From an uncultured Cellvibrio sp. (GTDB lineage: Bacteria > Pseudomonadota > Gammaproteobacteria > Pseudomonadales > Cellvibrionaceae): a stretch of DNA of 35,280 nt. Position 1 is the first letter of the stretch. Each line of letters starts with the position of its first letter. The notes below the pieces were generated by a model. The model did not search any database, was not told the DNA's origin, and saw nothing but the letters and a program-made list of their open reading frames with translations. The DNA lies in contig CAMLML010000045.1 in the NCBI GenBank assembly GCA_946481095.1, positions 1 to 35,280 on the forward strand, read 5' to 3'. Shown piece by piece: positions 25,732-32,900 of this stretch. The position numbers were made by a program, and so were the translations under genes.

Positions 25732-25760
25732 GTAATAGTTCAGACTTTCCGCTTAGTCAA
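25732..25760 (-). promoter_or_regulatory. Sigma-70 promoter of fleQ
   Basis: The minus strand has -35 TTGACT (25760-25755), a 17-bp spacer and -10 TATTAC (25737-25732). The predicted start is near 25725, giving a leader of about 48 nt. This fits fleQ being the only class I flagellar gene here without a sigma-54 promoter. Confidence 0.65.
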
Positions 25761-25769
25761 ATTTATGAC
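25756..25769 (-). promoter_or_regulatory. FleQ-box-like inverted repeat over the fleQ -35
   Basis: The minus strand reads GTCATAAATTTGAC. It agrees with the published P. aeruginosa FleQ consensus GTCaNTAAAtTGAC at 11 of 13 defined positions and keeps the GTCA...TGAC ends. It overlaps the -35 hexamer, a position suited to repression. Confidence 0.5.
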
Positions 25770-25864
25770 ATAAATTTCCCAAAGAAAAAAAATTGAATGG
25801 ATAATCAAGATCATAACGAAATAAAAATGAAGAATTCTATTTTTTTAATTTATGTAAAACAGAA

Positions 25865-26257
25865 TTAATGCGCCGGTGCGATTTCGTCCCAGCCTGATTT
25901 GAGGGTTTTTAATAATTGCGATACTTCGGTAATTTTTTGTGAGTCATTATGCATTCCGGCATCCAGCAACCGCATATTCATATACTCATACAGCCGATCA
26001 AGATTTTCAGCGATTTCACCTGTGGACATATCCAAAGAACTGCGCAACCCACCAATAATACTGATGGCACTACTCAATGCCTCACCCTTTGTCGCCAAAT
26101 CCTTCCTTTCCAAAGCCCCCTGCGCCGCAGCCAACTTGCTAATAGCGCCTTCAAACAACATTTGAATAAGCCGGTGAGACGAAGCCGTATTCACCTCGGA
26201 CTCAATACCCAACTGACGATATTGCTTCAATGCTTCTTGCGGATTGTAACTAGCCAA
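25865..26257 (-). CDS. fliS: Flagellin export chaperone FliS
   Basis: A 130-residue helical protein that keeps flagellin unfolded before export. Signature: HRLIQMLFEGAISKLAAAQGALERKD and later GLRSSLDMSTGEIAENLDRLYEYMNMRL. The start is TTG, with GGAG 7 bases ahead; no ATG lies nearby in frame. The usual neighbours fliD (upstream) and fliT (downstream) are absent, and upstream of it the DNA turns into an oppositely oriented accessory island, so how it is transcribed is unclear. Confidence 0.93.
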   Translation of the reverse strand: MASYNPQEALKQYRQLGIESEVNTASSHRLIQMLFEGAISKLAAAQGALERKDLATKGEALSSAISIIGGLRSSLDMSTGEIAENLDRLYEYMNMRLLDAGMHNDSQKITEVSQLLKTLKSGWDEIAPAH

Positions 26258-26407
26258 GGTCTTTCTCCAGATCGAGTTTTCCCCTAAGACTAGCAGGCAT
26301 TTATAAATATGCGAATTTTGTTATAAAAAATCTGTTTTAAGAGCCTGAACAAACCCCACTCAACCAATGGTTTTTATTAGCGCACATTCAATACCATTAT
26401 TGGATAG

Positions 26408-26435
26408 TTGAAATAATACAACGCGGAGATATATA
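26408..26435 (+). promoter_or_regulatory. Putative promoter of the 51-aa / membrane-protein pair
   Basis: TTGAAA (26408-26413), a 16-bp spacer, TATATA (26430-26435). It lies about 53 bp before the first ATG. An imperfect inverted repeat (CCAATGGT ... ACCATTATTGG, about 26364-26404) sits directly upstream and could be an operator. The rest of 26258-26488 holds nothing else I can identify. Confidence 0.4.
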
Positions 26436-26488
26436 GTCGGCGCTGTTTATTAACTTGTGTATGTTTAAATCACTAAAGGAAAATATTT

Positions 26489-26644
26489 ATGTCAAAAGAC
26501 AAAAAGCCCACAAGCACACCGCCTAAATCAACACCTATTAAAGAAAATGTGCAAAAGGGTGGCAGAGAAGTAAGAACAGGAGCACTCGATAGTACAAAAC
26601 CCACTGGGAGTACGGGGCCAAGAGACCCAGTAAATAGAAAATAA
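26489..26644 (+). CDS. Small hydrophilic protein of unknown function (51 aa)
   Basis: I do not recognise this family. The product is 51 residues, basic and disordered-looking, rich in Lys, Pro, Thr, Ser and Gly (MSKDKKPTSTPPKSTPIKEN ... STGPRDPVNRK). No hydrophobic segment or cysteine. Support for its being real: AAAGGA 8 bases before the ATG, a promoter-like sequence upstream, and its stop TAA is directly followed by the ATG of the next gene with no base between. That junction suggests the two are made together, for example as partner of the membrane protein. Confidence 0.6.
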   Translation: MSKDKKPTSTPPKSTPIKENVQKGGREVRTGALDSTKPTGSTGPRDPVNRK

Positions 26645-27043
26645 ATGAAATTATCAGAGGCTAGAAATGCTTATTACACCCATACAGGAAATGCCAGCTC
26701 TGTTGCAAGACAAATAGCTTTTGCTGGTATTGCTGTAATTTGGCTGTTCAATACTCCGGCCGGTGACAAGCCAATAAACCTTCCATCCGAATTAGTTTTT
26801 GTTGCACTTTTACTAGTAATTTCAATGTCACTAGACCTTTTACAATATGTGTCCGCTTCGTTGGTTTGGGGCTTATTCTCGAGGAATCAAGAAATAAAGA
26901 ATAAGCATAAGCTGAAAAGCGATCCATATTGCCCAGCTAATCCATTATTAAATTGGCCTTCATTAATATGCTTTTGGTTAAAAATAGTATTTTTAATCGC
27001 ATCCTATATATATCTAGGAAAATTTATGCTTACAAAATTGTAA
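26645..27043 (+). CDS. Three-helix membrane protein of unknown function (132 aa)
   Basis: 132 residues. A conserved-looking N-terminus (MKLSEARNAYYTHTGNASSVARQ) precedes three hydrophobic segments at about residues 22-36, 48-77 (long, with aromatic residues) and 105-128. A charged loop (SRNQEIKNKHKLKSDPYCP) lies between the second and third. No known catalytic motif. It is translated directly after the 51-residue gene (TAAATG). Gene neighbours (Abi_C, GFA) and the opposite strand to the flagellar genes mark it as accessory DNA. It could be a membrane effector of a small defence or stress system, but that is a guess from context. Confidence 0.75.
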   Translation: MKLSEARNAYYTHTGNASSVARQIAFAGIAVIWLFNTPAGDKPINLPSELVFVALLLVISMSLDLLQYVSASLVWGLFSRNQEIKNKHKLKSDPYCPANPLLNWPSLICFWLKIVFLIASYIYLGKFMLTKL

Positions 27044-27049
27044 AACTTA

Positions 27050-27103
27050 ACATAACAAGCACTGCAACCCGCGCACGGCACAGTTTGCAAGTCGCGCTTA
27101 TGT
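27050..27103. repeat. attC-like imperfect palindrome (degenerate)
   Basis: Outer arms ACATAA (27050-27055) and TTATGT (27098-27103), then unpaired bases, then inner arms ACTGCAA and TTGCAAGT, which pair with one extra base, and a GC-rich centre. This outer/inner arm plan resembles an integron attC site. However, the conserved G of GTT at the recombination point is replaced by C, so it is at best degenerate. A separate hairpin TTTTGC-TTC-GCAAAA follows at 27106-27120. Confidence 0.25.
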
Positions 27104-27187
27104 GGTTTTGCTTCGCAAAAGTATTCCAAAAAACCTCAACTTAATAACTGCCGCTCAGCTGAAGCAATTAGAGAGAATTTCGTAAAT

Positions 27188-28012
27188 ATGGAACTGCCTT
27201 TATCTGATGTAATAATTGGTGCTATATCAAAACTCATTGATGATGCACAAGTAGACTCGCGTGAACCAACACACTCAGAACTTGAAACATTAATTTCTAG
27301 AGCAGGTTTAACTTCGGCCGATCCAAAATCTCAAGGTCAAACTGTCGGTAAAGCTAAAAGAATCCGAGCAACTCTAAATTGGGCTATTGAACATAATACA
27401 CAAGCTGGCTCAAAACTTATTGCACTCATCCTCTCTCAGGTTAGAGCCGTTGGCGGCTTCCGAGAGTCATCGCCAAATTATGTAGGTAAAGAGCAAATAG
27501 TTAATGCAATAAACGCATTCGATTCGGAAAATTTCTCTCTCTCCGAAAGTGGTGATATTCGCCCTAAAGTTCTTGAAAATTTGAAGGGTCGCGAATTAAC
27601 TAATGCACTTGAAGCATACGCGCAAAGAGCTAAACGTGGTTCTGAAGATGCAGCGTTATTGTCTGGCACAGGCAAAGACTTACTTGAGGCAACAGCTAAA
27701 CACATAATTCAAACAAAATTTGGTAATGTTCCAACAAATGCAAATTTCCCCACTTTAATGGGGCAAGCATATGCAGCATTAAACATGGCTACTCCCGAAA
27801 CACCAAGAGACCCAAATGAGTCAGCAATTAAGGAATATGAAAGAGCAATTTTTCAAATTGCTACGTCAATAAATAAAGTAAGAAACAGAGAGGGTACAGG
27901 GCATGGACGCCTCTGTATTACGTCTTTAACTCAAGGGGAGTCTCACAGTATTATTGAATCAGTTGGCGTAGTTGCTGAATTTTTACTTATGCGTCTAAAG
28001 GCAAGCAGCTAA
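27188..28012 (+). CDS. Abortive infection family protein (Abi_C domain, HEPN-like motif)
   Basis: 274 residues. The C-terminal half (about 155-270) matches the abortive-infection C-terminal family (Abi_C). A helix of the type SGTGKDLLEATAKHIIQ is followed by FPTLMGQAYAALNM and the hallmark RNREGTGHGR (232-241). The Arg-Asn-x-x-x-x-x-His spacing is that of the Rx4-6H motif of HEPN ribonucleases, so RNA cleavage is a reasonable inference, not a demonstrated function. The N-terminal half is helical and charged and would be the sensing or regulatory part. The ribosome binding site is weak. It lies 145 bp after the membrane-protein gene, so it may or may not share its transcript. Likely antiphage. 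Confidence 0.75.
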   Translation: MELPLSDVIIGAISKLIDDAQVDSREPTHSELETLISRAGLTSADPKSQGQTVGKAKRIRATLNWAIEHNTQAGSKLIALILSQVRAVGGFRESSPNYVGKEQIVNAINAFDSENFSLSESGDIRPKVLENLKGRELTNALEAYAQRAKRGSEDAALLSGTGKDLLEATAKHIIQTKFGNVPTNANFPTLMGQAYAALNMATPETPRDPNESAIKEYERAIFQIATSINKVRNREGTGHGRLCITSLTQGESHSIIESVGVVAEFLLMRLKASS

Positions 28013-28037
28013 TCGGGCAAAGGCGAGTTTTTCTCTT

Positions 28038-28077
28038 GCACCCCACACCACTGTGCGATTCCGCATACGGCGGGTTC
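28038..28077 (-). mobile_element. Possible group II intron remnant
   Basis: The minus strand reads GAACCCGCCGTATGCGGAAT, then CGCACAGTGGTGTGGGGTGC. It resembles, from memory, the stretch after the reverse-transcriptase frame of many bacterial group II introns (GAACCGCCGTA...GGTGGTGTGG). No reverse transcriptase or complete domain V is seen. About 40 bp only, so tentative. The rest of the 28013-28156 gap is AT-rich and unassigned. Confidence 0.3.
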
Positions 28078-28156
28078 TTTAAGGAGAATGAATTTTTTTA
28101 TCATAGAAATCGTACGTGAACTTTTACATCATTAACAATTTCGCAAGGAATAAAAC

Positions 28157-28564
28157 ATGGCATTAAATTTAAAGGAAGTGGACGGGGTTCCAATTAGACC
28201 AAAACACAAAGCATCTTGCCATTGTGGTTACATAGAGTTTGAGCTTGATCTACCGGATGGATTAATTGACGTGCGCCGCTGTGATTGTTCGCTATGCAGA
28301 AGAAGAGGTGCGATAGCAGCGTCAATTCCTCTATCTGGCATCAATATTTTAAAGGGAGAAAATTTTCTAAAGCTCTACCAGTTTAATACAAAAACAGCCA
28401 AGCATTATTTTTGCGGTAATTGTGGCGTGTACACACATCACCAGCGCAGATCAAATCCCACTCAATATGGTTTTAATGTTGCTTGCCTCGAAGGAATTAA
28501 TCCTTTGAAAATACCTGATGTGCCAACCTACGATGGTGTAAATCATCCTGCAGACCGCCAATAG
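28157..28564 (+). CDS. GFA/CENP-V family zinc protein
   Basis: A 135-residue protein of the glutathione-dependent formaldehyde-activating enzyme (Gfa/CENP-V) fold. Zinc ligands are visible: Cys21-x-Cys23 (SCHCGYIEFE), Cys42, Cys44 and Cys47 (CDCSLCRRRG), and Cys86/Cys89 (FCGNCGVYTHHQRR). The true substrate of most members, this one included, is unknown. AAGGA lies 7 bases before the ATG. Such genes are frequent passengers in genomic islands and integron cassettes. It is convergent with pyrD, with 16 bp between the stops. Confidence 0.9.
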   Translation: MALNLKEVDGVPIRPKHKASCHCGYIEFELDLPDGLIDVRRCDCSLCRRRGAIAASIPLSGINILKGENFLKLYQFNTKTAKHYFCGNCGVYTHHQRRSNPTQYGFNVACLEGINPLKIPDVPTYDGVNHPADRQ

Positions 28565-28580
28565 GGGTACCACAAATACC

Positions 28581-29606
28581 CTACTCCAAACTCAACCGTC
28601 TGATCCCCTCCGCCGCTTCCGCAATCACTGAAGGCCCTTTATAAATGAAGCCGGTATAGATTTGTACAAGGCTGGCGCCTGCGCAGATTTTTTCACCGGC
28701 ACTTTGTGCATCGTTGATTCCACCTACACCGATGATGGGTATTTTTTTTCCAAGAATTAAACGCAAATTTCGAATCATTTGTGTAGATTTTTTCTGTACC
28801 GGTAGACCGCTCAATCCACCTGACTCATTGCCAAAAGGTAAATCCCTGACATCATCGCGTGCAAGAGTTGTGTTAGTAGCAATCACAGCATCTACATCAT
28901 GCGCTAAAAAAATTTCAGCAACTTGTTTGGTTTCTTCATCGGTTAGATCCGGTGCAATTTTCACAGCGAAAGGAACATATCGTTTGTAAAGCTGTTGCAA
29001 TCTCAGCTGTTCATTTTTTAACTGGGACAGCAATTGTTTTAACGAATCACCAAATTGCAAACTGCGTAAGCCTTGAGTATTCGGAGAGGATATATTGATC
29101 GTAATATAATCGGCATGTTCATACACTTTTTGCATGCCAATCAAATAATCATCGACGGCATTTTCAACAGGTGTTGATGCATTTTTTCCTATGTTGATTC
29201 CTAATATGCCTTGGTAACGACGTTGTTTAACCTGATCAACCAAATGATCAACGCCTTTATTATTAAATCCCATACGATTAATAATGGCTTGCGCTTCGGG
29301 CAAACGGAATAAACGGGGTTTGTCATTTCCGGGTTGGGGTTTGGGCGTCACTGTTCCAATTTCAATAAATCCAAAACCCAATTTACCAAGGGCATTAAAA
29401 TAATCGCCATTTTTATCAAGCCCGGCAGCAAGGCCCACGGGATTTGGAAAACGAATGCCCATTACAGTGACGGGATTTTCCATTACATCCGCAGATAATA
29501 AACCCAATGTATGCGTTTTCTCGGCTAAATTTAGCAGAGACAATGCGACCTCATGCGAGGTTTCAGGATTTAACGAAAATAGTATGGGACGGAGAATGGA
29601 GTACAT
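28581..29606 (-). CDS. pyrD: Dihydroorotate dehydrogenase (quinone), class 2
   Basis: A 341-residue membrane-associated flavoenzyme that oxidises dihydroorotate to orotate in pyrimidine synthesis and passes electrons to quinone. Class 2 features: the N-terminal amphipathic extension ([20 protein letters not shown]), [59 protein letters not shown] with the catalytic Ser, and [20 protein letters not shown]. The length is normal. A TATAAT lies about 40 bases upstream. It is probably transcribed alone. Confidence 0.97.
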   Translation of the reverse strand: MYSILRPILFSLNPETSHEVALSLLNLAEKTHTLGLLSADVMENPVTVMGIRFPNPVGLAAGLDKNGDYFNALGKLGFGFIEIGTVTPKPQPGNDKPRLFRLPEAQAIINRMGFNNKGVDHLVDQVKQRRYQGILGINIGKNASTPVENAVDDYLIGMQKVYEHADYITINISSPNTQGLRSLQFGDSLKQLLSQLKNEQLRLQQLYKRYVPFAVKIAPDLTDEETKQVAEIFLAHDVDAVIATNTTLARDDVRDLPFGNESGGLSGLPVQKKSTQMIRNLRLILGKKIPIIGVGGINDAQSAGEKICAGASLVQIYTGFIYKGPSVIAEAAEGIRRLSLE

Positions 29607-29644
29607 GTATGGCCTATTTCGAACCTCCGATTTAAAGGCCGGTG

Positions 29645-29650
29645 ATTATA
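29645..29650 (-). promoter_or_regulatory. -10 box of the pyrD promoter
   Basis: A perfect TATAAT on the minus strand in the 77-bp gap between the DUF2835 gene and pyrD. A weak -35 (TTTCCT) lies 18 bp further upstream. The leader would be about 33 nt. Confidence 0.5.
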
Positions 29651-29683
29651 ATTGACAACTTCAAATTTAGGAAACAAAACCCC

Positions 29684-29902
29684 TCATAGCTTCTCAATCG
29701 ACTTGAACTTATGAAATTCGTCAAAATGGATTTTGAATTGTCCGTAAACACCCTGGTGCAAAACATAAGGGCGAAGAATATCGGCAGGAAATTTTACCTG
29801 CCTGCCATCAAGTGATTTGGCAATAACGACTTTTGCACTGCCTTGATATAGACGCACAAACTCTTCTGCAGGGATTGCCAAATTAACAACTAATGAACTC
29901 AT
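29684..29902 (-). CDS. DUF2835 family protein
   Basis: A 72-residue protein (MSSLVVNLAIPAEEFVRLYQ ... FKIHFDEFHKFKSIEKL) that fits DUF2835, a small family of unknown function often found beside the large NAD-glutamate dehydrogenase gene in Pseudomonas relatives. The reading frame continues upstream to an ATG at 29992 next to the gdhB stop, but that 30-residue extension crosses a palindrome and is not family-like, so I start at 29902. It is probably read from the gdhB transcript. Confidence 0.85.
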   Translation of the reverse strand: MSSLVVNLAIPAEEFVRLYQGSAKVVIAKSLDGRQVKFPADILRPYVLHQGVYGQFKIHFDEFHKFKSIEKL

Positions 29903-29956
29903 GTGATCTTTAAGTTGACGATTATTTTGAATCAGATTTTTTTGAATTAACAAACC

Positions 29957-29983
29957 GGGTGGGCATGCTGCTCTTGCCCACCC
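29957..29983. repeat. Palindrome between gdhB and the DUF2835 gene (family E)
   Basis: GGGTGGGCA-TGCTGCTCT-TGCCCACCC: a perfect 9-bp stem 9 bp after the gdhB stop. It looks like a single REP unit. It has no U-run directly after it on the minus strand, so I do not call it an intrinsic terminator; it may stabilise the gdhB mRNA 3' end. Confidence 0.7.
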
Positions 29984-29991
29984 TGCAACCA

Positions 29992-32900
29992 TTATTTAAT
30001 CAACAAGGTAACCTCATTATGTTGGCTGGCCTGAGCCAGATCGAGCAAATCACGAAGTGCTACCGAGAACATGGCAAAATCAGTTCCACTGACGGCTTGT
30101 AATTCATTCACCATGGTTTTCCAACGACCAATTAACAATTGATGCTGTGTACTCCATTGCTCGATTACTGCAGTTATTTGCGAGTCATCATTAACGTAGT
30201 CGATCAATGAAATACTCAATGACCGCAATTGTGCTTCCAGATCATCCATATAAGTTTCCCTTGCCATGGCTTGCCAGAAATTATCCACTTTCAAATCGGA
30301 AATTTGATTGGAAAACCAGGGCAAACTTAAATAGTTACCCAAACTGAAATACAATTTGGCAACTCTACCCAGAGGTTGATTGGCAATACGCGCAGACTCG
30401 GCAACACTTAAACCTGAATACAGATTTGCTGGCCTTGTGGCTGACACAATTAAATTTTCCGGCAAACCGGCTTCCTGTAATTTATTGCGTGAATTTTGCC
30501 ATTCGATTAAGGGATCGCCTTGCAATAAAGTCGGTAGTGCTTGTGCAATTTCTGCCATGGCCGGTGCAAAACAATTCACCTCCACTGATGGATTTAAATT
30601 GCTGCGACGATTTCGCAAAAACCATCGGGCAGCACGACGAACACGACGCATCATGCCATTCACCAGCTGTAACTGGATTTGTGGATCAACCAAATAATCC
30701 ACTTTTTCCAACGCCTGCTGAAATTCATCTACACGATAAATATCACGCGCAATAATATAAGCCTTGGCAACATCACCTGACTTTGCACCTGTAGATTCCA
30801 TTAAACGTTGCGCAAAAGTAATGCCCATATTATTGACAATATCGTTTGCTATTTGGGTTGCAACAATTTCGCGGCGCAACCTGTGTTTACGCATAGCAGC
30901 AGGATAAAGTTCAGATAACTTTTGCGGGAAAGCACCTTCAATAAAATTGGCAATGTAATCATCATCTGCAATATCGGAAATACTTAAATCCTCTTTCAAC
31001 ATCGCTTTTGCATAGGAAACCAGAATCGCCAGCTCGGGACGGGTTAATCCCTTACCCTGGGTTTGACGTTCAAGCAACACATCATCATTGGGTAAAAATT
31101 CCAGCTTGCGATTTAAACGACCAGCCGATTGTAATGCATTCATAAAACGACGATATTCAGCACTTCGTGCAAACGCTTCCGATTGTGCAACACTGATTGC
31201 CTGGGTTTGGCGGTAATTATTTTTTAACACCAACTGCGCAACGTTATCTGTCATTTCAACCAATAACTGATTGCGTTGCTTTTGCGTCAGATCACCATTT
31301 TCAACCACTTCATTTAATAAAATTTTGGCATTAACTTCGTGATCTGAACAATCAACTCCACCGGCATTGTCGATAAAATCTGTATTACAACTGCCACCGC
31401 TCAAACAATATTCGATGCGGCCTCTCTGTGTCATACCCAGATTGCCACCCTCTCCAAATACTTTACAGCGCAAGTCGTTACCATTAACACGCAAGTTGTC
31501 ATTCGCTTTATCACCTACATCTGCATGGGATTCCATACTGGATTTCACATAAGTACCAATGCCACCGTTCCAAATAAGATCAACTGGCGCTTTCAATAAA
31601 GCGCTGATTAATTCAGTTGGTGTAAGTGATGCAGATTGAATATCAAACAGAGTTTGCATTTGCGGTGTAATAGCGATTGATTTCAAATCGCGACTGAATA
31701 CCCCGCCACCTTCACTGATTAATTTTGTATCGTAATCAGCCCAACTTGAGCGAGGCAAATTAAATAAACGTTGACGTTCAATAAAACTATTCAGTGAATC
31801 CGGTTTTGGATCAATAAAAATATGCCTGTGATCAAATGCCGCAACCAGATGAATCGATTGCGATAACAACATACCGTTACCAAAAACATCGCCTGACATA
31901 TCACCTATACCCAGAACACTAATGGGATCTTGTTGTATGTTGATATTTTTTTCTTTGAAATGGCGCTGAACTGAAATCCAGGCACCGCGAGCAGTAATGC
32001 CCATGGCTTTGTGGTCATAGCCCTGACTGCCACCGGAGGCAAAAGCATCACCCAACCAAAAGTGATATTCAGCAGAAATGCTATTGGCTATATCTGAAAA
32101 TGTTGCAGTGCCTTTATCAGCAGCGACCACCAAATAGGGATCATCTTCATCAAAACGAATCACGCTTTGCGGTGATTTTATTTTTCCGTCAACCAGATTA
32201 TCCGTCAGATCCAATAATCCACGAATAAATGTTTTATAGCATTCTATGCCTTCTTTTAAAATAGCATCACGCCCGCCTGTTTGTGGTGGACGTTTGCAAA
32301 CAAAACCGCCTTTTGCACCATTAGGCACTATCACAGCATTTTTTACCTGTTGCGCTTTTACCAAACCCAACACCTCTGTTCGATAATCCTGCAGTCTGTC
32401 TGACCAACGCAAACCGCCACGTGCCACTTTTGCAGAACGCAAATGCACACCTTCCACTTCCGGTGAAAACACAAAAATTTCATACAGTGGCCGGGGTTCA
32501 GGTATTTCGGGAATTGTTCTTGGACTTAATTTTATTGATAAATAATTTTTTTCAGTTCCATCTTTATTGCGTTGAAAAAAATTAGTGCGAACACTGCTAT
32601 CAATCATGGCCAGATAGCGGCGCACTATCCTGTCTTCGTTAAGGTTTTCCACTTGATTCAAACCTTGCAGAATTTTTTGACGACAGCTTTCAATAAAATC
32701 TTGATTGGATTGGTTGTTGTGGTTGATCAATGGATCAAACCGGGTATTAAATAAATCGATTAATAACCGGGTTAACCCTGCGTGGTTAACCAACGCATTG
32801 GCAATATAAGTATCTGCAAAATGAAACAGGGTTTGTCGCATGTAAGATGCATATGCCCGCAGTAACACCACCTCTCGCCACTGCAAACCACAACTTAATA

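Noticed and set aside
25820..25864. Intrinsic terminator after fliS
   Set aside because: There are T and A runs and a weak AATTCT/AGAATT pairing, but no GC stem; not enough to call.
29903..29992. DUF2835 protein extended to the ATG at 29992
   Set aside because: The extra 30 residues are encoded across a REP-like palindrome and do not look like the family.
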